Shown here: piece by piece, positions 53,440 through 62,799 of the stretch
How the letters are laid out: every line of letters starts with the position of its first letter
Position numbering within the stretch: position 1 is the stretch's first letter
Source of the DNA: JASJAR01 sp039198225
GTDB taxonomy: Bacteria; Pseudomonadota; Alphaproteobacteria; Rhodobacterales; Rhodobacteraceae
NCBI GenBank assembly: GCA_039198225.1
Contig: JBCCTQ010000008.1
Location: forward strand, 62,001-126,000
Direction of reading: 5' to 3'
DNA: 64,000 nucleotides
Translations under genes and position numbers: made by a program
The notes under the pieces: model-generated
Seen by the model: the letters and a program-made list of their open reading frames with translations, nothing else
Database searches by the model: none
What the model was told of the DNA's origin: nothing

Positions 53440-54675
53440 GTGAGCGGCTCGGTGGACCTCAGAGGGCCGGCGCTGGCGACGCGCCAGGCGATCCCGTTAT
53501 CGGATGCGCCGATTACGGCCGAAGAACCCCAAGAAATCCTCGTTGAGGCAACCCCCGATCCTGAGCCCGCACCCGCGGCACCACCGGCACCCAAAGCCGA
53601 ACCGGAACGTCGGCGCGGCGGATTTGGCGCCTTTCTCGCGCTTCTCCTGGGCGGGGCGGCCGCCGCGGCGCTGGGCTTTTTCGCGGCGGGCAATGTGCTC
53701 GAGACCGGCCCAGACCCCGAATTGACCGCGCGCATCGGCGAGCTTGAAACCAACATCGGCGATATGGGCGGCCGTTTGGAAGATCTTGCGGGCAGCCTTG
53801 AGACACTTCGGGCCGCGATCCCCGAACCCGACACGGCGACGGCCGACGGGCTTGCCTCGCTCAGCGAGAACTTCGCCGGGCTCACATCGGAATTTGGCAC
53901 GCTCCAATCGGATCTTGGGGCGCTGTCGGAGCGGGTGAATGCCCTGCCATTGGGCGTTGTGGAAGGCACTCAAATGCCTGATTTTACTGAGAACTTTAAC
54001 GCCCAAATGGCTCAATTTCAGGAAGAAATGGCCCGGGTCACCGGGGCGGCCGAAGCAGAATTCGCGGAAATGACCGGCGCGGCCGAGGAAGAGTTGGGCC
54101 GGGTCACCGGGGCGGCCGAAGCGGAAGTGGCCGCCGCCATGGCCGAGGCCGAAGCCACCCGCGACGCGGCCGAGAAAGCCGAAACCCAAGCCACGCTTCG
54201 TGCCGCTTTGGCCAAAGTGTCGACAGCGCTCGACACGGGCGAGCCATTTGACACTGCGCTTACCGCTCTCGACGGCCTTGAGATCCCCGCGGCGTTGGCG
54301 GATGTGGCCGCAGACGGGGTCGCCCCGCTCAGCGCGCTCCAGACCGATTTTCCCTCCGCGGCCCGTGAGGCGCTCAAGGCCTCGGCCCGGGGCCCGGAAG
54401 AGGGGTCCGGCACGATGGGCCGCGTGGCAGCCTTTCTTGTGGCGCGGACCAATGCTCGGTCCCTTGAGCCGCGCGACGGGGATGATGCGGATGCGGTGCT
54501 CTCACGGGCGGAAGCGGCGTTGAGATCGGGCGACTTAAACACCGCCCTAACGGAAGTCGGCGGTCTTGAAGACGCGTCGCGCGCCGCCCTCGGCCCGTGG
54601 CTTGACGCCGCCGAGAGCCGGTCTGCTGCCGTGGATGCGGCGAGCGCACTTTCGGCCTCAATCGACAATTTGTAG
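53440..54675 (+). CDS. Alphaproteobacterial Mic60 (mitofilin-domain) protein
   Basis: A 411-residue inner-membrane protein with a proline-rich cytoplasmic N-terminus, one membrane segment (about 62-86), a long periplasmic coiled coil (about 90-245) and a C-terminal mitofilin-like domain. Alphaproteobacterial Mic60 shapes intracytoplasmic membranes and is the relative of the mitochondrial cristae-junction protein; it is regularly encoded between hemD and hemY. Residues about 198-230 contain three copies of an 11-residue unit (TGAAE core). The GTG at 53440 has an AGGAG site. Confidence 0.8.
   Translation: MSGSVDLRGPALATRQAIPLSDAPITAEEPQEILVEATPDPEPAPAAPPAPKAEPERRRGGFGAFLALLLGGAAAAALGFFAAGNVLETGPDPELTARIGELETNIGDMGGRLEDLAGSLETLRAAIPEPDTATADGLASLSENFAGLTSEFGTLQSDLGALSERVNALPLGVVEGTQMPDFTENFNAQMAQFQEEMARVTGAAEAEFAEMTGAAEEELGRVTGAAEAEVAAAMAEAEATRDAAEKAETQATLRAALAKVSTALDTGEPFDTALTALDGLEIPAALADVAADGVAPLSALQTDFPSAAREALKASARGPEEGSGTMGRVAAFLVARTNARSLEPRDGDDADAVLSRAEAALRSGDLNTALTEVGGLEDASRAALGPWLDAAESRSAAVDAASALSASIDNL
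54033..54131 (+). repeat. 33-bp tandem repeat within mic60
   Basis: A 33-base unit is repeated about three times. A 24-base core is identical at 54033-54056 and 54099-54122, with a diverged copy between. The translated 11-residue period fits a hendecad (three helical turns per 11 residues), so the repeat lengthens the coiled coil without breaking frame. Confidence 0.85.
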
Positions 54676-54685
54676 GGGCGAGTTC

Positions 54686-56269
54686 ATGCTTTGGTCACTT
54701 ATTAAAATCGTTCTTTTTATTGGTATTGTGGCGGGCCTGGCGTTCGGCGCCGGTCTCCTCATGGAAAGCGAAGGCGGCATTCAAGTCTCGGTCGCGTCCA
54801 TGGAGTTCACCCTCGGACCGCTCGAATCGGTCGTCGCCGCTTTGGTGATCCTGGCCGCCATGTGGGTTCTTTTGAAACTCGTGAGCCTCGCTGTGGCGAT
54901 CTTGCGCTTTCTCAGCGGTGACGAGACCGCGCTTTCCCGCTGGTGGGGGCGCAACCAAGAGCGCCGGGGCTTTGAGGCGCTTTCAGACGGCATGATGGCG
55001 CTGGCGTCCGGCGAAGGGCGTCTCGCCATGGCCAAGGCCGCCCGGGCCGAGCGCTATTTGAAGCGGCCCGAGCTGACCAACCTCCTCACCGCTCAGGCGG
55101 CTGAGATTGCCGGTGACCGGCGGAAGGCGGAAGAGACCTACAAGCGTCTCTTGGCCGATGATCGGACCCGCTTTGTCGGGGTCCGCGGGATCCTCAAGCA
55201 AAAGCTCGGAGACGGCCAGACCGATGTGGCGTTGAAACTCGCCGAGAAGGCCTTCGCGCTGAAGCCCAAGCACGAAGAGACCCAAGACGTTCTTCTAAAG
55301 CTTCAGGCCGAGGGCGAAGATTGGAAAGGCGCGCGGAAAACGCTCAACGCCAAGCTCCGTCACGGCGCCTTGCCGCGCGATGTCCACCGCCGACGGGACG
55401 CGGTGCTCGCCATATCGGAGGCGCGCGAATTCGCCCAAGACGGTGCGACCGAGGAGGGCCGCGAGAAGGCCATGGAGGCCAACAAGCTCTCGCCCGACCT
55501 TGTGCCCGCGGCGGTAATGGCGGCCGACGAGTACACGGCGATGGGCAAGGGGCGCCAGGCCGCGAAGGTGATCAAAAAGGCCTGGGCGGCCAATCCCCAT
55601 CCGGACCTGGCGGGCGCCTATGCCCGGATCGAACCTGAGGAAACGCCCGCCGCACGGATTAAGCGGTTCCGCGAGATCACCCGGATCAAACCCGAAGACC
55701 CCGAGACAAAGATGCTCCTGGCCGAGCTCCATATCGCGGCTGAGGATTATACCGGAGCCAAGAGCGCCTTGGGCGATCTGGCCGAGGTCGATCCGACGGC
55801 GCGGAGCTTAACGATCATGGCCGCGATCGAGCGGGGGCAAGGGGCCGAAGACGCGGTGGTCCGAGGCTATCTCGCCCGCGCTTTGACAGCGCCAAGGGGT
55901 TCGCAATGGGTCTGCGACATTTGCAGTGCGGTTTATGCAGAATGGACCGCGATCTGCGACAGTTGCGGCGCCTTCGATTCCTTGAGCTGGACACGGCCCA
56001 AGGATGACACACCGTCGATGCCGGCCGGCGAAGATATGCTGCCGTTGATCGTTGGTGCGCCTGACGCGGCGCCGGAAGCCGACATTATCGAACCGGAAGA
56101 CGTGGTCGAAACCGCCGAGGAAGCCAGCGCCGAAGACGCCGTCGAGACAGCGGAAGAAGCGGCGTCCGAAGACGAGGCGATCAAAAAGCCTGATCCGGCC
56201 GTGCTCGAAGGCCAATTGGCCAATGTTGACGCCGAGCCCGAGCCTGCCAAGGAAGAGACCAAGGCCTGA
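54686..56269 (+). CDS. hemY: HemY-type tetratricopeptide membrane protein
   Basis: A 527-residue inner-membrane protein. Two membrane segments (about 4-24 and 45-68) are followed by a TPR-like helical domain (about 90-395). A zinc-ribbon-like CxxC pair at Cys410/413 and Cys424/427 follows, then an acidic repetitive tail (ETAEEA units, 470-527). HemY N-terminal family proteins are linked to heme synthesis by position, not by catalysis. The zinc ribbon resembles that of the TPR protein LapB. It is the last gene of hemD-mic60-hemY and is convergent with the LysR gene (7-base gap). Confidence 0.85.
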   Translation: MLWSLIKIVLFIGIVAGLAFGAGLLMESEGGIQVSVASMEFTLGPLESVVAALVILAAMWVLLKLVSLAVAILRFLSGDETALSRWWGRNQERRGFEALSDGMMALASGEGRLAMAKAARAERYLKRPELTNLLTAQAAEIAGDRRKAEETYKRLLADDRTRFVGVRGILKQKLGDGQTDVALKLAEKAFALKPKHEETQDVLLKLQAEGEDWKGARKTLNAKLRHGALPRDVHRRRDAVLAISEAREFAQDGATEEGREKAMEANKLSPDLVPAAVMAADEYTAMGKGRQAAKVIKKAWAANPHPDLAGAYARIEPEETPAARIKRFREITRIKPEDPETKMLLAELHIAAEDYTGAKSALGDLAEVDPTARSLTIMAAIERGQGAEDAVVRGYLARALTAPRGSQWVCDICSAVYAEWTAICDSCGAFDSLSWTRPKDDTPSMPAGEDMLPLIVGAPDAAPEADIIEPEDVVETAEEASAEDAVETAEEAASEDEAIKKPDPAVLEGQLANVDAEPEPAKEETKA

Positions 56270-56276
56270 CAAAGCC

Positions 56277-57215
56277 CTATTCGGCCGCCTGTCGCGGCGA
56301 CAGGGGTTCCGACAAGAACCCGGTCAGAAGGGTGTCGGCAAGCTCGATCGTGGCATCGATCCGGGCAATGCGCCGGGCGCCCGGCCGAAACGTCAAATAG
56401 ACGGGATGGCTGGGGCTTACATAATCCGGCAGGCCGCGGACCAACCGACCCTCCTTTAGGGCATCGACAATCATGAAGTCGGGCAAAAGCGCAAAGCCCT
56501 GACCTTCAAGGGCGAGGGCCATCAGGATCGTGAAGTTCTGCACTGCGATTGGCCCTGACACATCCACCGCCACTTCCCGGCCTTTGGCGGCAAAACGCCA
56601 GGTGGCACCGGGCCGATCGCCGCGGAACGTCATGCATTCTTGACCGGCCAGGTCTTCGGGCCGCTTCAGGTTGGCCGCCTTGGCCAGGGCAGGCGCGGCC
56701 ACCAGGCAACGGCGGAACGAACCCAATTCACGGGCCACAAGCCGGTCGTCCTCAAAAGAGCCGATCCGGAAGGCAAGATCGGTGCCCGGATCCTGCATGT
56801 CTTCGAACGCATAGTCCGGGCGCATCACGAGGTTAAGGTCCGGGTGACGGGCGCGGAGCGCTGGAAATAGCCGCGTGGCGATGATTGAGCCGAATTCGGG
56901 CGTGGCAGCTACGGTGACTTGTCCCGCTACCCCGCCGCTTTCCTCCCGGGCGATATCGCCCAAAAGGTCAACCTCGGCGAGGATCGACCGGATCCTGAGG
57001 TCGAGCTTCGCGCCCACAGGCGTCAGCCGGACAGACCGGGCCCCTCGCTCAAGAAGGCGCACGTTCAGCTGCTCTTCTAGCTGGGCCACATGGCGGCTCA
57101 CCCCGGACTTTGCCATCCCGAGATGGTCGGCCGCGGCACTGATCCCGCCATGTCGCGCGACCGCGTGGAAGCTCTGGAGCGCGGGCAATCCGATCGTTCT
57201 AATATCTTGAACCAT
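56277..57215 (-). CDS. LysR family transcriptional regulator
   Basis: A 312-residue regulator with an N-terminal winged helix (about 8-67, ALQSFHAVARHGGISAAADHLGMAKSGVSRHVAQLE) and a C-terminal effector domain. The ATG at 57215 is used; the open frame to 57653 lies over the divergent dehydrogenase and is not coding. It is divergent from the dehydrogenase at 57318 across 102 bases, the standard LysR-target layout. Confidence 0.92.
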   Translation of the reverse strand: MVQDIRTIGLPALQSFHAVARHGGISAAADHLGMAKSGVSRHVAQLEEQLNVRLLERGARSVRLTPVGAKLDLRIRSILAEVDLLGDIAREESGGVAGQVTVAATPEFGSIIATRLFPALRARHPDLNLVMRPDYAFEDMQDPGTDLAFRIGSFEDDRLVARELGSFRRCLVAAPALAKAANLKRPEDLAGQECMTFRGDRPGATWRFAAKGREVAVDVSGPIAVQNFTILMALALEGQGFALLPDFMIVDALKEGRLVRGLPDYVSPSHPVYLTFRPGARRIARIDATIELADTLLTGFLSEPLSPRQAAE

Positions 57216-57236
57216 GGGTTCAACAATATCCGTCTG

Positions 57237-57252
57237 TTGCGAAAATCCGCAA
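57237..57252. promoter_or_regulatory. Candidate operator for the divergent LysR regulator
   Basis: TTGCG, six bases, CGCAA: a 16-bp interrupted palindrome in the 102-base gap between the LysR gene and its divergent neighbour. LysR sites usually read T-N11-A inside an imperfect dyad; this one is slightly longer (outer T to A spans 16), so the match is positional rather than exact. Confidence 0.4.
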
Positions 57253-57317
57253 TCCGTATCTTCAACCCATCCACAACGCACCCCGCCGATGCGGGGTCTC
57301 AGATCGGAGAAACAGAG

Positions 57318-58202
57318 ATGAACATTCTGATCACAGGTTCGAACAGCGGCTTTGGCAATTTGATCGCGAGCGATCTCATCAAAGCCGGGCACCGTGTGGC
57401 CGGCACGGTCCGCGATCCCGAAGGCCGCAACAAAGACGCAGCCGCCGAGCTGCGGAAAATGGGCGTCGAGGTCGTCGAGATTGACGTCACCGATGACGCC
57501 GCCGTCGAAGCCGGGGTTAAGGCAGCCGAAGCTGCCCTCGGCGGGATTGACGTCTTGGTCAACAATGCCGGGGTCGGTGCCCATGGGCTCCAGGAGAACT
57601 TCACCGCCGACGAGTTCAAACGGCTCTTTGACATCAACGTCTTCGGCGTCCACCGGATGATCCGCGCCGTGGCTCCGGCCATGCGAGCGCGGGGATCGGG
57701 CCTCATCGTCAATATCTCGAGCCTCCTTGGGCGGGTAAGTTTGCCGTTCTATGGTCCCTACAACGCAACGAAATGGGCCGTGGAGGCGATGAGCGAGAAT
57801 TACCGGGCCGAGCTCAGTCAGTCCGGCGTGGACGTGGCCGTTATCGAACCCGGCGGGTTCCCAACGACGTTTTTCGGCAATCTCGTGACACCGGCGTCCC
57901 GCGACCGAGATCCGGGCTATGGCGAGTTGGCGGGCGCACCCGAAGCCTCGTTTGCAGGGTTCAACGAGTTCCTAGCGGCCAATCCCCAGCAACAACCCCA
58001 GCTCGTGGCCGATGCGGTGGCCCATGTAATTGGCCTCGCCCCCGGCGCCCGGCCGTTCCGGACTGAGGTCGATAAAGTCGGCATGGGTGACGCAATCAAG
58101 CCGCTCAACGAACAACTCTCCCAAGTGACTGAAGGGCTCCTAACCAATTTTGGTATGGAAGGCATGCTGAAGCTCAATGTGGGCGCGTCGGAAGCGGCCT
58201 GA
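57318..58202 (+). CDS. Short-chain dehydrogenase/reductase
   Basis: A 294-residue classical SDR. The cofactor motif TGSNSGFG is at residues 6-13, NNAG near 83-86, the catalytic serine in NISSLLG, and YNATK (Tyr/Lys) near 152-156. The substrate is unknown. The ATG at 57318 follows a GGAG site. Its divergent position suggests it is controlled by the LysR regulator at 56277-57215. Confidence 0.92.
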   Translation: MNILITGSNSGFGNLIASDLIKAGHRVAGTVRDPEGRNKDAAAELRKMGVEVVEIDVTDDAAVEAGVKAAEAALGGIDVLVNNAGVGAHGLQENFTADEFKRLFDINVFGVHRMIRAVAPAMRARGSGLIVNISSLLGRVSLPFYGPYNATKWAVEAMSENYRAELSQSGVDVAVIEPGGFPTTFFGNLVTPASRDRDPGYGELAGAPEASFAGFNEFLAANPQQQPQLVADAVAHVIGLAPGARPFRTEVDKVGMGDAIKPLNEQLSQVTEGLLTNFGMEGMLKLNVGASEAA

Positions 58203-58217
58203 CGTCAAATCAACGGT

Positions 58218-58245
58218 GCGGCCGGGGGTGTATTCCTTCGGCCGC
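58218..58245. terminator. Possible hairpin after the first dehydrogenase
   Basis: GCGGCCG (58218-58224) pairs with CGGCCGC (58239-58245) around a 14-base loop, 15 bases after the dehydrogenase stop. There is no U-run after it, so intrinsic termination is uncertain. Confidence 0.35.
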
Positions 58246-58313
58246 GACCCATCTCGGCGCTTGCGGCCCGGCGGCCAGCGCCTAGGCTAAGACAAACCCC
58301 AGGAGGATCCCCC

Positions 58314-59153
58314 ATGGCCCATCCCGCACTCACCCCAGGCGCCGTCGCCGTCATCACCGGCGGGGCCTCCGGGATCGGTCTTGCCACCGCAAAGAAGTTC
58401 GCCGGCCAGGGGCTGCAGATCGTCCTGGTAGACCGCGACGCGGGCAAGCTCGATGCGGCGGCCGACGCCGTCACCTCCGCCGGGGCCAAGGAGGTCATGG
58501 TTGCCGACACGGATGTCTCAGACCAGGCCGCGGTGGAGACCCTCGCCGCCAAGGTCACCGACCGGTTCGGCGGCACCGATATCTTGATGAACAATGCCGG
58601 GATCGGTCAAAACTCGTCCTGCATCGGCGGGCGCGACGCCTGGAAAGCGACCTTAGGGGTCAATTTCAACGGGGCCTTCAACGGCACCCAGGCGTTCGGG
58701 CCCTCCATGGTCGCCCGCGGTCGTCCGGGCGCGATCATCAACACGGGGTCGAAACAGGGCATCACCACACCCCCTGGAAACCCCGCCTACAACGTCTCGA
58801 AAGCCGCGCTCAAAGCCTTCACCGAAGCCCTCGCCCACGAGCTTCGCAACACCGAAGGCTGCCAGATCACGGCGCATCTTTTGATCCCGGGTTTTGTCCA
58901 TACGGGGCTCACCGGCGTCGCCGAAAAGCCGCCCGCGGCTTGGACCGCAGAGCAAACTGCGGATTTCTTCCTCGCATCCATGGACCGGGGAGATTTCTAC
59001 ATCCTCTGCCCCGACAACGACGTGCCCCGGGCGCTGGACGAAAAACGAATGGCCTGGGCCATGGGCGACATCATCGAAAATCGCCCGCCGCTCAGCCGCT
59101 GGCATCCCGATTATAAGGACGCGTTCCAAGCTTACATCGACGGGACGCCGTGA
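58314..59153 (+). CDS. Short-chain dehydrogenase/reductase
   Basis: A 279-residue classical SDR, distinct from its neighbour. The cofactor motif TGGASGIG is at about 15-22, NNAGIG near 93-98, a serine in NTGSKQG, and YNVSK near 162-166. Substrate unknown. A strong AGGAGGAT site precedes the ATG. A 28-base GC hairpin (58218-58245) in the gap before it may weakly separate it from the upstream gene. Confidence 0.92.
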   Translation: MAHPALTPGAVAVITGGASGIGLATAKKFAGQGLQIVLVDRDAGKLDAAADAVTSAGAKEVMVADTDVSDQAAVETLAAKVTDRFGGTDILMNNAGIGQNSSCIGGRDAWKATLGVNFNGAFNGTQAFGPSMVARGRPGAIINTGSKQGITTPPGNPAYNVSKAALKAFTEALAHELRNTEGCQITAHLLIPGFVHTGLTGVAEKPPAAWTAEQTADFFLASMDRGDFYILCPDNDVPRALDEKRMAWAMGDIIENRPPLSRWHPDYKDAFQAYIDGTP

Positions 59154-59226
59154 ACCCAAACGCCAAACGGTCATCTCACCGTGCCCAAATTCCTGTAGAA
59201 TAGCGGCATTTCAACGGGAGTGACCC

Positions 59227-60243
59227 ATGCGTATTGCGACATTTAACATTGAGAATCTCGATGACGGCCCGGTGGGGTCGAGCGGGGCAAGTTTTGAAGA
59301 GCGGGCGGTTATTTTGAGGCCCATGCTCGAGCGGCTTCGCACCGACATTATCTGTTTTCAGGAAGTGCACGGCCAAAATGTCCCCGACGGCGAGACGGGG
59401 CCTCGCACGCTCCGCGCCCTATCGCGGCTTCTCCAAGGCACCCGCTACGAGAGCTTTGTCCTGTCGTCGACAACGCTGAAGGGCAAAAAGGATGTAGAGC
59501 GGTTTCGCAACCTCGTGGTGGCCTCCTCGGTCGATTATGCGGTCGAAGACGTGCGCGAGATCCAGAACACCCTCGTCAATCCGCCGGAATATTCCCGCGT
59601 GACCGCCGAGGGCGCGCAGGAGGCCATTCCCGTCGAATGGGAGCGGCCGACGCTCTATGTGCGGCTCCGCAAAGGCAATGAAGATCCCCTGCATATTCTC
59701 AATGTCCATTTCAAATCGAAGAACCCCACGCCGATCCCGGGCCAAGGCCCCGAGAATTTCCAATGGGCGTCGGCGTCGGGCTGGGCGGAAGGGTTTTTCC
59801 TGTCATCCATGAAGCGGGTCGGGGCGGCACTAGAGGCGCGGCTTTTCATCGATTCCCTGTTCGATGCGGAACCCGAGGCCAAGATTATCCTCTGCGGAGA
59901 CTTGAACGCCGAACCCCAAGAGGTGCCCGCCTTGGCGATCCGCGGGATGACCGAAGACACCGGCAACCCGGACCTGAATGCCCGAGTGATGCATCCGGTG
60001 GCCCTGTCGATCGCGGAAAGTCGGCGCTTTAGCCTTTACCACCACGGCCGCGGCAACCTTCTCGACCATATGCTCGTCTCTCGGCGTCTGATGGCGAGTT
60101 TTGTGGATGCTGAGATCCATAACGAGATGATCCACGACGAGAGCATCGCGTTTGCCACCGACAACAAGTTCCCGGAATCCGATCACGCCCCGATGGTGGC
60201 GGAATTTGCCGAACGGGCGATGTCGATGACCCCGTCGGCATAA
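59227..60243 (+). CDS. Endonuclease/exonuclease/phosphatase-fold protein
   Basis: A 338-residue protein of the EEP superfamily. It starts with RIATFNIENL (Asn in the active site) and has CFQEVHG (metal-binding Glu near 44), CGDLNAEPQE near 223-232, and the C-terminal SDHAPMV (catalytic Asp-His near 318). It has no signal peptide, so it is probably cytoplasmic. The superfamily includes DNases and phosphoesterases; the substrate cannot be chosen. A GGGAGTGACCC site precedes the ATG. Confidence 0.9.
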   Translation: MRIATFNIENLDDGPVGSSGASFEERAVILRPMLERLRTDIICFQEVHGQNVPDGETGPRTLRALSRLLQGTRYESFVLSSTTLKGKKDVERFRNLVVASSVDYAVEDVREIQNTLVNPPEYSRVTAEGAQEAIPVEWERPTLYVRLRKGNEDPLHILNVHFKSKNPTPIPGQGPENFQWASASGWAEGFFLSSMKRVGAALEARLFIDSLFDAEPEAKIILCGDLNAEPQEVPALAIRGMTEDTGNPDLNARVMHPVALSIAESRRFSLYHHGRGNLLDHMLVSRRLMASFVDAEIHNEMIHDESIAFATDNKFPESDHAPMVAEFAERAMSMTPSA

Positions 60244-60338
60244 GCGCGTGCCAGGGCGGAGGATCGGGACCGATTTCGGGCCAAAACTTTTCTGGACATA
60301 CCTGTATAGATCCCTGACTGTACGGAGACAAACGCGCC

Positions 60339-60373
60339 ATGACTGCGCTGCCGGACGGCTAGGCGCGCCGTCC
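60339..60373 (+). promoter_or_regulatory. Short upstream ORF and hairpin in the leader of the FAD/GcvT gene
   Basis: A seven-codon frame (MTALPDG, ATG at 60339, stop at 60360-60362) with a GGAG site is overlapped at its stop by a perfect 7-bp hairpin (GGACGGC at 60353-60359, GCCGTCC at 60367-60373). This lies just before the AAAACGGGGAG ribosome site of the oxidoreductase. The layout resembles a translation-coupled leader, but the peptide has no obvious stalling motif. Confidence 0.35.
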
Positions 60374-60390
60374 AAAACGGGGAGAACGCT

Positions 60391-62799
60391 ATGAAGTCTC
60401 ACTACCGTGCCGTCGTGATCGGCGGCGGCGTTGTCGGCACGTCGGTCCTCTACCACCTGGCCAAATTCGGGTGGAAAGACGTCTGTTTGATCGAGCGCGA
60501 TATCCTCACCTGCGGCTCGTCCTGGCACGCCGCGGGCGGCTTTCACGCGCTAAATGCCGACCCCAATATCGCCAGCCTCCAGGCCTATACCATCGACCTT
60601 CTGTCCGAGATCGAAGAGGAGTCGGGGCAATCGGTGGGCATGCATATGACCGGCGGCATGACCTTGGCGGGCACCCCCGACCGGTGGGAATGGCTGCAAT
60701 CGGCCTACCGCATCTTTCAGTCCATCGGCATCGATGACGTCCGTCTGATCACCCCCGAAGAGGCCGGAGCGCTCTGCCCGGTCATGTCGACCCATGGGAT
60801 CATCGGCGGCATGTGGGCCGACCGGGAAGGCTATGTCGATACAACCGGCACGGTTCACGCCTATGCGGGTGCCGCGAAAAAGCGCGGCGCGGAGGTGATC
60901 GAGCACAACCGGGTGATCGAACTCATAGAGACCGCAGAGGGCTGGGACGTGGTCACCGAAAGAGGCACGATCCATACCGAGCATGTGATCAACGCCGCCG
61001 GCCTCTGGGCCAAACAGGTCGGACGGATGGCCGGCATCGAACTTCCGGTCTCGCCCCTCAACCACCACTACCTGATTTCTGACACCATTCCCGAGATCGA
61101 AGCGCTCGACAAAGAAGTCCCCCTCGTCGTCGACTTGGAAGGCTTCACCTACATGCGCCAAGACCAGAAGGGCATGTTGCTCGGCATCTATGAGATCAAC
61201 CACGATCACTGGATGATGGACGGCGCGCCCTGGGAATACGGCATGCAGCTCCAGCAGGAAGATCCGGACCGGATTGAAAATGAGCTCCGCCTGGGCTTCG
61301 AGCGCTACCCCGCGCTCCAGAATGTCGGTGTCAAAACCTGGGTGAACGGGGCGTTCACCTTCTCACCGGACGGTAATCCCCTGGTCGGGCCCGTCCGAGG
61401 CAAACCGGGCTATTGGTGCGCCTGCGCGGTCATGGCCGGCTATCTCCAAGGCGGCGGGGTTGGGAAATCCCTGGCCGAATGGATGATCCACGGTGAACCG
61501 GAAGCGGATGTCTACGGGATGGATGTGGCCCGCTACGGCGACTACGCCCACAACAAGCAATTCATCAAAGAAACCACCGGCCAATTCTACACGCGCCGTT
61601 TCGTGATGACCTATCCCAACGAGCAGCTCCCCGCAGGCCGACCGCTGAAGAAAGCTCCGGCCTATGACGCGATGGCAGCGTCAGGCTGCCAATGGGGGGC
61701 GAGTTGGGGGCTCGAAGTGCCGCTCTATTTCACCAAGACGGCGAACTTCGTCGAAACGCCGACGCTGAAACGCTCCAACGCCTTCGAGATCGTAGCCGAG
61801 GAATGCAAAACCGTGCGGCAGGCGGTGGGTCTTCTCGATATTTCGGGCTTTTCCCGCTTTGAGGTGACCGGCCCCGGAGCCGAAGCCTGGCTCGACCGGA
61901 TCATGGCCTCGTCTTTGCCGAAACCCGGCCGGGCAAAGCTGGCCCCCATGCTCAGCCCCGAAGGCAAACTCAAAGGCGATCTTACACTCTTCAACTGGGG
62001 CGACGGCACGTACTGGATCATGGGGAGCTATTACTTGCGCGAATGGCATATGCGCTGGTTCAGCGACCATATGGGCGCCGAAGTCGGTCTGCGCGACATC
62101 TCAGACGCTGTGGTGGGCTTTAGCCTCTCCGGGCCGAACAGCCGGAAGGTGCTGGAAAAACTCACCGATGGCCCGATCTCCGACCTCCCGTTCATGGGAT
62201 GCGGTGTGTTCGACATCGGCATGCTCAGGGTCAAAGTGGGCCGGATCTCGGTCACCGGAGAGCTCGGCTATGAAATCCACTGTTCGGCCGCCGAGCATAT
62301 CACTCTCCGCGAGACGCTCCTCGACGCCGGGGCCGATCTCGGCATGCGCGAGATCGGGTTCAACGCGCTTCTGAGCCTTCGCCTGGAGAAAAGTTTCGGC
62401 ATTTGGAGCACGGAATTTACCCAGGCCTATACGCCGGGACAAACCGGCATGGACCGCTGGATCGCCTGGGGTAAGGGAGACTTTATTGGCCGGGAGGCGG
62501 CCATGGCCGAACGCGACAGCAATGCGCCCGCCAAACGCGTGGTCACCCTCGAGATAGACGCCAGCGATGCCGATGCCAGCGGCTACGAGCCGGTCTGGCA
62601 GAACGGTAGCCGGGTGGGTTTTGTGACCTCGGGCGGCTATGGACATACGCTCGGAAAATCGCTGGCCATGGCGATGATGGACGAAAACGCAACGGCCGAA
62701 GGCACCGAACTCCGTGTCCATATCGTAGGCCAAGAGCGGGCTGCGCGGGTAATCGCGCCGTCCCCTTATGATCCCCAAGGTGCGGCCATGCGCGCATGA
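60391..62799 (+). CDS. FAD-dependent oxidoreductase with GcvT domains (dimethylglycine/sarcosine dehydrogenase type)
   Basis: An 802-residue enzyme of the dimethylglycine/sarcosine dehydrogenase family: FAD/DAO domain (1-380, IGGGVVGTS at 10-18), a middle domain, then GcvT N- and C-terminal aminomethyltransferase domains (about 430-800). His46 in SSWHAAGG matches the covalent flavin-binding histidine of this family. Such enzymes oxidise an N-methyl group and pass the one-carbon unit to tetrahydrofolate. The real substrate (dimethylglycine, sarcosine, or another methylamine) is open. The stop overlaps the MttB-like gene (ATGA), so the two act together. Confidence 0.92.
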   Translation: MKSHYRAVVIGGGVVGTSVLYHLAKFGWKDVCLIERDILTCGSSWHAAGGFHALNADPNIASLQAYTIDLLSEIEEESGQSVGMHMTGGMTLAGTPDRWEWLQSAYRIFQSIGIDDVRLITPEEAGALCPVMSTHGIIGGMWADREGYVDTTGTVHAYAGAAKKRGAEVIEHNRVIELIETAEGWDVVTERGTIHTEHVINAAGLWAKQVGRMAGIELPVSPLNHHYLISDTIPEIEALDKEVPLVVDLEGFTYMRQDQKGMLLGIYEINHDHWMMDGAPWEYGMQLQQEDPDRIENELRLGFERYPALQNVGVKTWVNGAFTFSPDGNPLVGPVRGKPGYWCACAVMAGYLQGGGVGKSLAEWMIHGEPEADVYGMDVARYGDYAHNKQFIKETTGQFYTRRFVMTYPNEQLPAGRPLKKAPAYDAMAASGCQWGASWGLEVPLYFTKTANFVETPTLKRSNAFEIVAEECKTVRQAVGLLDISGFSRFEVTGPGAEAWLDRIMASSLPKPGRAKLAPMLSPEGKLKGDLTLFNWGDGTYWIMGSYYLREWHMRWFSDHMGAEVGLRDISDAVVGFSLSGPNSRKVLEKLTDGPISDLPFMGCGVFDIGMLRVKVGRISVTGELGYEIHCSAAEHITLRETLLDAGADLGMREIGFNALLSLRLEKSFGIWSTEFTQAYTPGQTGMDRWIAWGKGDFIGREAAMAERDSNAPAKRVVTLEIDASDADASGYEPVWQNGSRVGFVTSGGYGHTLGKSLAMAMMDENATAEGTELRVHIVGQERAARVIAPSPYDPQGAAMRA

